DNA of 57,035 nt, from positions 1 to 57,035 of the forward strand of contig VXME01000151.1 in the NCBI GenBank assembly GCA_009861545.1, written 5' to 3'. Shown piece by piece: positions 27,998-35,986 of this stretch. Under the pieces are notes generated by a model that did not search any database, was not told where the DNA came from, and saw nothing but the letters and a program-made list of their open reading frames with translations. Position 1 is the first letter of the stretch; each line of letters begins with the position of its first letter. Source of the DNA: Acidobacteriota bacterium (GTDB lineage: Bacteria; Acidobacteriota; Vicinamibacteria; Vicinamibacterales; UBA8438). Made by a program: the position numbers and the translations under genes.

Positions 27998-28534
27998 ATG
28001 AGACGGGTGCTGAAGAAGCAGGAAGGGTTCACGCTGATCGAGCTGCTGATCGTCGTGGCGATTATCGGGATCATCGCCGCCATCGCCGCGCCGGGGCTGT
28101 TGCGGGCGCGGATGGCCGGCAACGAGGCGTCGGCGATCGGATCGCTGCGGGCGATCAACAGCGCCCAGGCGACCTACGCGGCGAGCTGCGGCAGCGGCTT
28201 CTATGCGCCGACCCTGGTCAGCCTGGCGACCCCGCCGACCGTCGGCGGGGGCGGGGACGGGTTCATCGGCACGGATCTGGGCGCCGATCCGTCGATCAAG
28301 AGCAGCTACACGATCACGATGACCGGCGGGACCGCAGCGACCGGTGCGCCGGCGTCGTGCAACGGTGTGGCCGCCGGCGGTGTGGTCGCCACCTATTTCG
28401 TGGGGGCCGATCCGAATCCGGGGGGCGGAACGCGCTTTTTCGGGACGAACCAGGGAGCGACCATCTATCAGGCGACGGCCACCCTGCCCGTGACGCAGAC
28501 CGGCGCCCCGGCCGGCGCCGCGCCCATACAGTAG
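27998..28534 (+). CDS. pilA: Major type IV pilin PilA
   Basis: The precursor has a 10-residue leader MRRVLKKQEG cleaved before FTLIELLIVVAIIGIIAAIA, the classic type IVa pilin N-terminus with Glu at mature position 5. The total is 178 residues. Two cysteines, Cys64 and Cys121, could form a disulfide. The C-terminal half is Gly/Thr/Ala-rich. GGAAGGAGA (27982-27990) is a strong ribosome-binding site. A GC hairpin (stem 28501-28507 with 28514-28520, loop CCGGCC) lies in the last codons and could stabilise the 3' end or slow read-through; it lacks a T-run. The gene directly downstream encodes a disulfide-forming enzyme. Confidence 0.93.
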   Translation: MRRVLKKQEGFTLIELLIVVAIIGIIAAIAAPGLLRARMAGNEASAIGSLRAINSAQATYAASCGSGFYAPTLVSLATPPTVGGGGDGFIGTDLGADPSIKSSYTITMTGGTAATGAPASCNGVAAGGVVATYFVGADPNPGGGTRFFGTNQGATIYQATATLPVTQTGAPAGAAPIQ

Positions 28535-28541
28535 ATCCGTC

Positions 28542-28570
28542 TTGACGGCGGCGCGAGATGTCATTACAAG
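28542..28570 (+). promoter_or_regulatory. Candidate promoter upstream of the VKOR-thioredoxin gene
   Basis: TTGACG (28542-28547), a 17-base spacer and TACAAG (28565-28570) lie just after the pilA stop. Five of six -35 bases and four or five of the -10 bases match consensus. It would let the disulfide enzyme and the following ABC genes be transcribed separately from pilA. Confidence 0.5.
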
Positions 28571-28684
28571 GGACGGGACCAGTGCGGCGGGATCGGGAGT
28601 TTCGCTCGCGCGGAGCTTCCGCGGCGCGGATTCCTGTCGCATCGCCGGAACGGGACGCGTAACGCGGAAGAGGGTGGAGTGACG

Positions 28685-29950
28685 ATGACCAGACGGACGC
28701 GAATGTGGATGACGATACTTGCATGCGCCGGTCTTCTGGCTGCCGCCGCCTCCACCTACGTGCATGTGCGGATGCTCGGCGACCCGACCTACGCCAGCTT
28801 CTGTGACATCAACGCCAGCGTGAGCTGCACGCAGGTGTACCAGAGCCGCTACGGCAGCGTGCTCGGCGTGCCGGTGGCTCTGGGCGGCGTCATCTGGTTC
28901 GCCGCGGTTCTGCTGCTGACGTATGCCGGGGCGCGGGCGCCCCGCGCAGCGGCGCCGAACGTCGCCGGCTACCTGCTGCTGTGGTCCACCGTCGGCCTCG
29001 CGGTCGCGATGTACATGGCCTACGCCTCGTTCTTCGTGCTGGGCACGATCTGCCTGCTGTGCGTCGTCGTCTACGTGGCGGTCGTCGGCATCTTCATCCT
29101 GTCCGGCGGGGAGGAGGCGACGCCGGCCCGGCGCCTTCCGGCCGCGGCGCTGAGCGACCTGCGCGCACTCGCGCGGGAGCCGGTCGGGATGGCGCTGCTG
29201 GTGGTGTTCCTGGTCGGCTCGGTCGGCTCGGCAGGTTGGTTCACCTTGCCGCAGCCCGCTCCGGCGCCGGCGGTGGCGGCGGAATCGGCGGCGCCGCCCC
29301 CGGCGCCGGTGACCGGCGACCTGCGGAGCGAGTTCGAGCGCTACTGGGAGGCGGAGCCGCGCGTGGATCTGGCCCTGCCCGCGTCCGCCGACACCGCGGG
29401 CGTCGCGGTGATCGTGGTCAAGTTCAACGATTACCAGTGTCCGGCGTGCGCCAACGCCCATCGCGCCTACGCGCCGATCTTCGCCAAGTACGCGTCTTCG
29501 CACCCCGGCCGGGTGCGGCAGGTGACCCTGGACTACCCACTCGATCCCGCGTGCAACGAACAGGCGCCGCGGGGCCAGCACCACGGCGCGTGCGCGGGGG
29601 CCGTCGCCGTGCGGCTCGCAGCGGGGTTGGGCGACGACGTGCGGGTGGAGATGGAGGAGTGGCTGTACGCCAACCAACCGGGCCTGGACCGCGAAGCGGT
29701 CGTGGAGGCCCTTGCCGACGTGGCGGGCATCGATCGTGCGCGCTACGACGCGGCCTACGACGAGACCGTCCTCGCGGTGCAGGGCGACATCGCGCTTGGC
29801 AACGACCTGCCGGTGGAGGCTACCCCCACTTACGTCATCAACGGCGTCGTCATCAAGGGGACGCTCGCCCCGCGGTACTTCGACGCGGCCATCGCCTACG
29901 AGCTGGAGCACGCCGGGGGCGAGCGGGGGGACGAGGAGCCTGCGCCGTAG
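28685..29950 (+). CDS. VKOR-DsbA-like fusion, periplasmic disulfide-bond enzyme
   Basis: Residues 1-190 form a vitamin K epoxide reductase domain with four membrane helices, the loop cysteines Cys40 and Cys48, and the quinone-side CxxC (Cys123, Cys126 in GTICLLCVV). Residues 215-421 form a periplasmic thioredoxin-fold domain with CPAC (252-255), an extra cysteine pair (290 and 303) and the cis-proline in EATPTYV (Pro381). Together they would oxidise substrate thiols and pass electrons to quinone, replacing DsbA plus DsbB. GGTGGAG at 28673-28679 supports the ATG at 28685 over a GTG at 28679. The neighbouring pilin has two cysteines, a plausible substrate; that link is inference. Confidence 0.9.
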   Translation: MTRRTRMWMTILACAGLLAAAASTYVHVRMLGDPTYASFCDINASVSCTQVYQSRYGSVLGVPVALGGVIWFAAVLLLTYAGARAPRAAAPNVAGYLLLWSTVGLAVAMYMAYASFFVLGTICLLCVVVYVAVVGIFILSGGEEATPARRLPAAALSDLRALAREPVGMALLVVFLVGSVGSAGWFTLPQPAPAPAVAAESAAPPPAPVTGDLRSEFERYWEAEPRVDLALPASADTAGVAVIVVKFNDYQCPACANAHRAYAPIFAKYASSHPGRVRQVTLDYPLDPACNEQAPRGQHHGACAGAVAVRLAAGLGDDVRVEMEEWLYANQPGLDREAVVEALADVAGIDRARYDAAYDETVLAVQGDIALGNDLPVEATPTYVINGVVIKGTLAPRYFDAAIAYELEHAGGERGDEEPAP

Positions 29951-29987
29951 AACGGGACGCGGCGAGTTCTGCGGCGGGCAGCGAATC

Positions 29988-30953
29988 ATGTCGGCGGTTC
30001 GGCTCCGCGAGCTCTCGAAGACCTTCCACACGGGGTTCTGGCGAACCCGGGTTCATCGCGCCCTCGACGCGGTGTCGCTGGATGTCCCGCGCGGCGCGGT
30101 GCTCGGCTACCTGGGACCGAACGGCGCCGGCAAGACGACGACGCTGAGACTGCTGATGCAACTCGTGCATCCGACGTCCGGCGGCGCCGAAATCCTGGGC
30201 CGGCCGGTCGGCGACGTGGGCGTTCGGCGGCGCGTCGGGTTCCTGCCCGAGGCCGTGCGCTTTCACGACACCTGCACGGCCGAGGAGTTTCTGGAGTACG
30301 TCGGGGGTTTGTTCGGCTACCCGGCCGCCGAGCGCCGCCGGCGCGCGGCACGCGGGCTCGATCGGGTCGGCATCGGAGCCGAGCGCCGGCGGCGGCTGCG
30401 AACGTATTCGAGGGGCATGTTGCAGCGCGTCGGGATCGCACAGGCACTGCTCAACGATCCGGAGGTCGTCTTTCTGGACGAGCCGATGACGGGCCTCGAC
30501 CCGCTCGGGCGCCGCGAGGTGCGGGATCTGGTCCTCGCGCTGCGGAAAGAGGGGCGGACGGTGTTCTTCAGTTCGCATATCCTGAACGACGCCGAGGCGG
30601 TCTGCAGTCATGTCGCCATCCTGCACCGGGGACGATTGGCCGCTGCCGGCCGCGTCGGGGAACTCGATCTGCGCGTTCGGAGCTGGGAGCTGGTCGCGGC
30701 CGGGCCCGGTGAGTCCGTGCAGGAAGTATGCGGCGCCCCCGGGCGGCGGGTCACCCGCATCGCGGACGGCCGCTATGCGCTCGAACTGCCCGTCGAGCCC
30801 GCTCCGGAATCGCTGGTGGCCGAGCTGGCGCAGCGGGGCGTCCGGATCATCTCGCTCCATCCGCGGCGCGAGACGCTGGAAGACTTCTTTCTCAGGCGGG
30901 TGGCGGAAGCAGCGGCAGCGGCGATCGCCGACGACGAGGCCGAATGCGCGTGA
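29988..30953 (+). CDS. ABC transporter ATP-binding protein
   Basis: The 321-residue protein has Walker [10 protein letters not shown] (about residue 45), a signature [15 protein letters not shown], Walker [14 protein letters not shown] and the switch histidine in FFSSHIL. It resembles exporters of the ABC-2 type (CcmA/NatA group). The C-terminal 90 residues form the usual extra domain of that group. It overlaps the next gene, a membrane permease, by ten bases, so the pair probably makes one transporter. The same pairing in the middle of a type IV pilus cluster occurs in Myxococcus as PilH and PilI; orthology here is not established. Confidence 0.9.
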   Translation: MSAVRLRELSKTFHTGFWRTRVHRALDAVSLDVPRGAVLGYLGPNGAGKTTTLRLLMQLVHPTSGGAEILGRPVGDVGVRRRVGFLPEAVRFHDTCTAEEFLEYVGGLFGYPAAERRRRAARGLDRVGIGAERRRRLRTYSRGMLQRVGIAQALLNDPEVVFLDEPMTGLDPLGRREVRDLVLALRKEGRTVFFSSHILNDAEAVCSHVAILHRGRLAAAGRVGELDLRVRSWELVAAGPGESVQEVCGAPGRRVTRIADGRYALELPVEPAPESLVAELAQRGVRIISLHPRRETLEDFFLRRVAEAAAAAIADDEAECA

Positions 30954-31753
30954 TCTGCGCGATCGCCCGCCAGGTCCTGCGGGACGCGGTACGCAACAGA
31001 GTGGTCCATGCAGCGATGCTGCTCGCTCTCGGACTGGCCGTCGCGGCGCCGATTGCCGGCCGGCTCACCCCGGGGCAGGACGTGAAGGTGGTCAAGGACC
31101 TCGGCCTGGCCGCGTGCAACCTCTGCGGTCTCTTCGTCGTCGTATTCCTCGGTATCCGCCTCGTCGCGCGCGAAGTCGAGCAGCGCACCGTGGATACCCT
31201 GCTCTCGAAGCCGATTCGGCGCTACGAGTTCGTCCTCGGGCAGTACTGCGGACTCGCGGCGACGCTGGCCCTGGCCCTGACCGTGATGACGGTTGCCCTG
31301 TACGTCGTGCTCGGCGCCGCCGCGTGGTGGCGAGGAGTCCCGCCATTCGCCCCGGTCGCGCCCGTACCCGTTGCCGACCCGGCTCTGCTGAAGGCGGTTC
31401 TCCTCATCTTCGTGCAGCTTGCGGTCGTCGGGGCCGCGGCCTTCTGTCTCTCGACGTTCTCGAGTCCCGTGCTCGCCGCGGTGTCGACCTGCGGGCTCTA
31501 TGTCGCCGGGCACTTCGGTGCGGAGCTGCGAAACCTCGACGAGGTCGTCGATTCGCGGCTCGTGACGTCGTTCGCCGCCGGGCTGTCCTATGTCCTGCCG
31601 GATCTCGCGGCATTCGACGTCAAGGCCGCGGTCGTCCACGGGCAGCCGGTGACGGCCGGGTACATGGCGCTGACCGCGGCTTCCGGCGCCGCCTACATCC
31701 TGGCGTTCCTGGTTCCGGCGCTGGCGATCTTCACGAGGCGCGACCTGCTGTGA
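30944..31753 (+). CDS. ABC-2-type transporter permease
   Basis: The 269-residue protein has six hydrophobic helices, including AAMLLALGLAVAAPIAG, LCGLFVVVFLGIRLVARE and a C-terminal AAYILAFLVPALAIF. The segment AREVEQRTVDTLLSKPIRR between helices 2 and 3 is characteristic of ABC-2 permeases. It is co-translated with the ATPase upstream (10-base overlap) and with the repeat protein downstream (GTGA overlap). The transported substrate is unknown. Confidence 0.88.
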   Translation: MRVICAIARQVLRDAVRNRVVHAAMLLALGLAVAAPIAGRLTPGQDVKVVKDLGLAACNLCGLFVVVFLGIRLVAREVEQRTVDTLLSKPIRRYEFVLGQYCGLAATLALALTVMTVALYVVLGAAAWWRGVPPFAPVAPVPVADPALLKAVLLIFVQLAVVGAAAFCLSTFSSPVLAAVSTCGLYVAGHFGAELRNLDEVVDSRLVTSFAAGLSYVLPDLAAFDVKAAVVHGQPVTAGYMALTAASGAAYILAFLVPALAIFTRRDLL

Positions 31754-32706
31754 GCAGACTGCGCGGAGGCGTTCTCGAGCGTGGCGGCGCGGGTTCGCCC
31801 TGGTGGGGTCGTACCGACGCGGCCGTCGTCGCAACCGTACTGCTCGTCATGTTCGGAGCCGCGCTGCAGGTGGCGCGCGACCGCGAGACCGTGGCCGGTC
31901 CGGCCCCGCCCGGCGTCCGGTCCGTGCCGCCGGCCGAGCTCGTGCAGCGGGCCGCGTTGTCGTTCGAGGCGGTTCTGGCCGATCTCTACTGGATTCGCGC
32001 CGTGCAGCACTACGGGCGGACCAGGCTGTCCGGAGGCGCGGCGCGCGACTACGCTCTGCTGCACCCGCTGCTGGACGTCGCGACCACCCTCGACCCGCGG
32101 TTCGACGCGGTGTACCGGTTGGGCGCGGTGTTTCTGGCCGAGCCCCCGCCGGGCGGCGCCGGACGCCCCGATCTGGCCGTCGCGCTGCTGCGGAAGGGAC
32201 TCGCAAGCGTTCCGGATCGCTGGCAGTACCTGCAGGACATCGGCTTCATTCACTACTGGTGGCTGCGGGACCGCGGTGAGGCCGCGCGGTGGTTTCAACG
32301 CGCTGCGGACATGCCGGGAGCGCCCTGGTGGCTCCGGTTCCTGGCCGCGACGGCGATGACCGAGGGAGGCGACCGCGCCGGCGCGCGAGCGTTGTGGCGG
32401 CTCGTGCGCGACGCGGCGGGGGATTCCTGGATGCGCGGGGAGGCGGCCCGACGCCTCATGCAGATCGAGGCGCTGGACGCATTGGATGGCTACCAGCGGA
32501 CCGTCGACCGCTTCCGCGAACGGACGGGGAGGGCGCCCCGGTCGTGGCGGGACCTCGTGGCGGCCGGCGATCTGTCCGCCGTTCCGGTGGATCCCGCCGG
32601 AACGGCCTACGAGTTGACGCCGTTCGGCGCCGTCGCGCTGTCCCCCCGGTCGGTGTTGAATCCACTGCCCGCCGGCGGCGCGCTCCCGGTGCGGCCGGCA
32701 GGATGA
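31750..32706 (+). CDS. Membrane-anchored TPR-like protein, function unknown
   Basis: The GTG at 31750 overlaps the permease stop. The 318-residue product has one N-terminal membrane helix (AAVVATVLLVMFGAALQVA) and then a helical-repeat-like periplasmic part. Tetratricopeptide-like units are suggested by DLAVALLRKGLASVPDRWQY and by the pattern GEAARWFQRAADMPGAP. The C-terminal RTGRAPRSWRDLVAAGDL segment, followed by a Gly/Pro-rich end, recalls proteins linked to pilus or secretion genes. I recognise no named family. Position between the ABC pair and pilD suggests an accessory role, possibly analogous to PilG of Myxococcus. Confidence 0.75.
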   Translation: MSRLRGGVLERGGAGSPWWGRTDAAVVATVLLVMFGAALQVARDRETVAGPAPPGVRSVPPAELVQRAALSFEAVLADLYWIRAVQHYGRTRLSGGAARDYALLHPLLDVATTLDPRFDAVYRLGAVFLAEPPPGGAGRPDLAVALLRKGLASVPDRWQYLQDIGFIHYWWLRDRGEAARWFQRAADMPGAPWWLRFLAATAMTEGGDRAGARALWRLVRDAAGDSWMRGEAARRLMQIEALDALDGYQRTVDRFRERTGRAPRSWRDLVAAGDLSAVPVDPAGTAYELTPFGAVALSPRSVLNPLPAGGALPVRPAG

Positions 32707-33503
32707 CCAATCCGCTCGCCGGGTTGCTCATCGCACTGTGCGGGCTGGCCGTCGGGAGCTTCCTCAACGTGTGCATTCACCGGCTGCCGCGCGGAGCGTC
32801 GGTGGTCGCCCCGTCGTCTCGCTGCCCCGCGTGCGGTGTGCCCATTCGCTGGTTCGACAACGTACCCGTGCTCGGGTATCTCGTGCTGCGCGGCCGGTGC
32901 CGCGCCTGCCACGCGCCGATCGATCCGCTGTACCCGCTCGTCGAGATCGCGACCGCGGTTCTCTTCCTGGCGCAGCACGAGGCCCTCGGGCTCCAGCCGC
33001 TGCTGGCGCCGCGCCTGCTGTTCACGGCGGCCATGATCGTCCTGTTCGTCGTGGACCTGCGGCACCAGGTGCTGCCGAATGTCATCACGCTGCCCGGCAT
33101 CGTCGGCGGCCTGCTCTGTTCGATCTTCCTGGAGCCGGGCTGGATCGATGCGTTGCTGGGGGCGCTCGGCGGCGGCGGCGCCCTGCTGGCTATCGCACTG
33201 GGCTACTTCCTCGTCCGCGGCCGCGAGGGGCTGGGCCTGGGGGACGTCAAGATGCTTGCCATGATCGGCGCGTTTCTGGGGTGGCCGCTGGCGTTCGTGA
33301 CTCTGGCGTGGGCGTCGCTGCTCGGCGCGACCGTCGGCATCGGCATGCTGCGGTTCAGCGGGTTCGGCTGGCAGCATCCCTTGCCGCTGGGGTCTTTCCT
33401 GGCGCTCGCGGCGGTGGCCGCGTCACTGGTCGGCGCGCGGTTCCTCGACTGGTACCTCGGCGCGTCAGGGCGCCTGCTGAACCAGCTCGTCGGCGCCCCG
33501 TGA
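32703..33503 (+). CDS. pilD: Prepilin peptidase PilD/GspO
   Basis: This inner-membrane aspartic protease cleaves prepilin leaders and N-methylates the new N-terminus. The 266-residue protein has GSFLNVCIHRLPRG at the start and the methyltransferase-domain zinc cysteines (CPAC and CRAC, residues about 41-70). Both catalytic aspartates are in place: VVDLRHQVLPN and GLGDVKML. About seven hydrophobic helices are visible. The ATG overlaps the previous stop. The three pilin-like genes downstream are its likely substrates along with PilA. Confidence 0.94.
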   Translation: MTNPLAGLLIALCGLAVGSFLNVCIHRLPRGASVVAPSSRCPACGVPIRWFDNVPVLGYLVLRGRCRACHAPIDPLYPLVEIATAVLFLAQHEALGLQPLLAPRLLFTAAMIVLFVVDLRHQVLPNVITLPGIVGGLLCSIFLEPGWIDALLGALGGGGALLAIALGYFLVRGREGLGLGDVKMLAMIGAFLGWPLAFVTLAWASLLGATVGIGMLRFSGFGWQHPLPLGSFLALAAVAASLVGARFLDWYLGASGRLLNQLVGAP

Positions 33504-33692
33504 GCCTCCCGCCAAGGGCGTTGGTTGCGGTCCGGGTGCCGGAAACGCCGGGTTCGGCGCGCCGCCGTGCGGCGCGGGCAGATTCTGCGGCGTGCCGTTC
33601 CGGTCGGGCGTGCCGTATCCGCCAACTCGGACGCGGTCGCTCCGAATCCGCGGGCGGACGCCGCTGGCAAGCGGTTTGCTTACCTCCGGGCC

Positions 33693-34238
33693 GTGACCCG
33701 ATCCGCGGGCTACGCGCTCATTGAGACGCTGGTGGCGGCCGCCATCGTCGTGGCGGTCGCCGCAGGCGTGGCGCACGTCGCCGTGCTGACCGGAGCGGCG
33801 GTCCAGGCCAGCGGGGTCCAGGGCCGGGCGCTGTTCCTGGCGGTGCAGAAGATCGAACAGTTGCAGTCGCTCGTCTGGACCTTCGATGCCGACCTGCAGC
33901 CGGTCTCGGACGAGCGGACCAGCCTGGCCGTCGATCCTCCGGCGCCGGGCGGCCGGGGCCTGCAGGCGTCCGGCCCGGTCATCGGACCCGCGGCCGACGG
34001 TTACGTGGACTATCTGGACCGGGACGGCCGGTGGCTCGCTACGGGTTCGCAGCCGCCGGCGGGCACCGCGTTCGTCCGCCGCTGGTCGGTGACCCCGCTC
34101 GCCGCGCCGGGTTCCGATGCGCTGCTGCTGCAGGTCGTGGTAGTGGCCACCGGGTTGCGGGGGCCGTCGGCGACCCTCGATCCGCGGCCCAACGATCCGG
34201 GCGTGACGTGGCTGGCCACGGCGCGCGTCCGCCGCTGA
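33693..34238 (+). CDS. Minor pilin-like protein (PilV/GspI type)
   Basis: From the GTG at 33693 the precursor starts MTRSAG|YALIETLVAAAIVV, with a six-residue leader, glycine at -1 and glutamate at +5, so it should be cleaved by PilD. The rest of the 181 residues is a globular Ala/Val/Gly-rich domain without other motifs. A longer in-frame opening begins at 33525, but that part is Arg-rich and not family-like. The ribosome-binding site is poor. The 189-base gap before it holds no recognised element. Confidence 0.75.
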   Translation: MTRSAGYALIETLVAAAIVVAVAAGVAHVAVLTGAAVQASGVQGRALFLAVQKIEQLQSLVWTFDADLQPVSDERTSLAVDPPAPGGRGLQASGPVIGPAADGYVDYLDRDGRWLATGSQPPAGTAFVRRWSVTPLAAPGSDALLLQVVVVATGLRGPSATLDPRPNDPGVTWLATARVRR

Positions 34239-34247
34239 GATCGGACC

Positions 34248-35252
34248 ATGTTGATCGAGCTGCTCGTTTCCGTCGGCATCGTTCTGGGGTTGCTGGGGAT
34301 AGTGTTCGCGCTGGTCGATCCGTCCGGTGGGGTGTTGGCCGTGCAGTCGCTGACGGCCGACGTGCATCAACGCCAGCGGACCACGCTGGGGGAGATTCAC
34401 CGGCATCTTCTGCTGGCCGGGAGCGGTCCGCTGCCCGGGGCGAACGGCGCGGTCGCGCACCTGCGCCCCGCGGTTGCGCCGGCGCTGCGCGGTGCGGCGG
34501 TCGATTCGGCTCCGGGCGTGGATCGCGTTTCCGTGCTGTACGCCGTGCCCGGCGCATCGGGCGCCAGGCTCGCCGCCCCGCTCGCGGGCAGCCCCGCGGG
34601 TGTCCGGCTGCTGCCGGTCGCCGGATGCACGTTGCCGTGCGGGCTGACCGAACGGAGCGGCGGCCTGGCGGTCGTCTACGATGCGACCGGCCGTTCGGAT
34701 CTGTATCGCGTAACCGAACTGGAGGGCGCCGACGCGGTTCTGGAGCGTCTCGCGGGCGGGGGCGGCTTCTATGGCGCCGGTTCGCTGATCGTGCCGGTCC
34801 TCGTGCGCGGGTACTACCACGATGCCGATGCGGAGCAGCTTCGCCTGCACAACGGGGCGGGCAGCGATCTGCCGGTCGTCGACGGGGTCGTCGACTTCGC
34901 CGTTCGCTATTTCGGCGTCGCGCAACCTACCCTGCCGCCGCCGGCCGGCCTCGCCGCGGTGACGGCGCCCTGTCTGGCGGCCGCCGCTGCGGCCGGAGCC
35001 CCCGCGTCCGGTGTCGGGGTGCTGAGTCCCGCCCTCCTCTCCGACGGCGCGTCGTGCGCCGCCGGCGGCACGCCTTTCGACGTCGATCTGTTCCGTATCC
35101 GGCGGGTGCGCGTCGAGGTGACGTTGCGCGTGGCGGACGCGGCCCGGCGACTCCCGGCAACCGGATCGCCCTTGACGCCGGTGCGCAATGCTGCTGTCCG
35201 CGATGTCGTCGCCGGCGTGGACGTCGCGCCCAGGAGCCTCGCCGGCTGGTAG
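34248..35252 (+). CDS. Minor pilin-like protein (PilW type) lacking a prepilin leader
   Basis: The 334-residue frame starts MLIELLVSVGIVLGLLGIVF, equivalent to positions +3 onward of the usual FTLIELLV pilin helix, then continues as a large globular domain. The frame is closed upstream by the in-frame TGA that ends the previous gene (34236-34238), leaving only three codons before the ATG. There is therefore no leader, no glycine at -1 and no Phe at +1. The body contains a late GTPFDVDLFRIRRVRVEVTLRVADAARR segment. Either the protein is handled without PilD or the leader was lost or mis-sequenced. Confidence 0.7.
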   Translation: MLIELLVSVGIVLGLLGIVFALVDPSGGVLAVQSLTADVHQRQRTTLGEIHRHLLLAGSGPLPGANGAVAHLRPAVAPALRGAAVDSAPGVDRVSVLYAVPGASGARLAAPLAGSPAGVRLLPVAGCTLPCGLTERSGGLAVVYDATGRSDLYRVTELEGADAVLERLAGGGGFYGAGSLIVPVLVRGYYHDADAEQLRLHNGAGSDLPVVDGVVDFAVRYFGVAQPTLPPPAGLAAVTAPCLAAAAAAGAPASGVGVLSPALLSDGASCAAGGTPFDVDLFRIRRVRVEVTLRVADAARRLPATGSPLTPVRNAAVRDVVAGVDVAPRSLAGW

Positions 35253-35263
35253 ACGGGGAGGCC

Positions 35264-35920
35264 ATGGTCCGGGACGCGTGCCGCGCCGGCGGAGAACGGG
35301 GCATGGCCCTGATCGCGACGTTGATGGCCGCGTTGCTGCTCGTGGCCCTGGCCGGGGTGCTGGCGCCGCTGTCCATGATCGAGACCGCGGTGGGCGTCAA
35401 CCACCGCCGCGCCGTGCAGGCGCTGTACGCGGCCGAAGCGGCGCTCGAGCTGGCGGTGGCGGAGCTCGGCTCCCTGCCGGATTGGAGCACGGCCCTGAAC
35501 GGCTCCACGCGGTCGGCGTTCCGGGACGCCACTCTTGCTCCGGTCATGCCGGATGGTGCGCGCATCGACCTGGCCGCGATCTCGGCCGGATTGCGGACGG
35601 GTGGCGCCGGGGCGACTTCGGCCGGACGCGGGCTCGACTGGAGGCTGTTCGCGCACGGCCGCCTCGGCGCGTGGACACCCGTGCCCGCAGGCTACGGTCC
35701 CTGGCTCGTGGCGGTCTGGATTGCCGACGACGCGGCGGATCCGAACCCCGATGCCGGACTGGACGGCAACGACGCGATCGTCGCGCACGCGGCGGCGTTC
35801 GGGCCGCGCGGCGCGCGGCGGGCCGTTCAGGCGACGCTCGTCCGCCAGGCCGTGACACCGCCGCCGCCGGCGCCGATGCTGACGCGCGTGAGACTGGCGT
35901 CGTGGAGCGTCGTTCGGTGA
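35264..35920 (+). CDS. Minor pilin-like protein (PilX/GspK-like N-terminus)
   Basis: The 218-residue precursor starts with a leader MVRDACRAGGERG followed by MALIATLMAALLLVALAGVL, the pattern of PilX-type minor pilins. Glutamate at +5 is absent (alanine instead), as in several PilX and GspK proteins. After the helix, a segment with NHRRAVQALYAAEAALELAV is typical of PilX. GGGGAG precedes the ATG at 35264. It ends the pilus region; convergent aroB follows. Confidence 0.75.
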   Translation: MVRDACRAGGERGMALIATLMAALLLVALAGVLAPLSMIETAVGVNHRRAVQALYAAEAALELAVAELGSLPDWSTALNGSTRSAFRDATLAPVMPDGARIDLAAISAGLRTGGAGATSAGRGLDWRLFAHGRLGAWTPVPAGYGPWLVAVWIADDAADPNPDAGLDGNDAIVAHAAAFGPRGARRAVQATLVRQAVTPPPPAPMLTRVRLASWSVVR

Positions 35921-35927
35921 AGGAAGC

Positions 35928-35973
35928 GCGCGACCTTACGGTCGCGTTGGGAGTTTGCTGGCGCGAAACTCCC
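35928..35973. terminator. Hairpin cluster between convergent pilX-like gene and aroB
   Basis: Two consecutive hairpins lie between the two convergent stop codons. CGCGACC (35929-35935) pairs with GGTCGCG (35940-35946) around TTAC. GGGAGTTT (35949-35956) pairs with AAACTCCC (35966-35973) around nine bases. A third GC stem (35975-35980 with 35991-35996) spans the aroB stop. Neither strand shows a long T-run, so Rho-independent termination is plausible but not classic. Confidence 0.5.
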
Positions 35974-35986
35974 TGCGCGCAAACTG

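Noticed and set aside
33525-33692. N-terminal extension of the PilV-like protein
   Set aside because: It is Arg-rich, has no family similarity, and would bury the pilin leader about 56 residues inside the protein.
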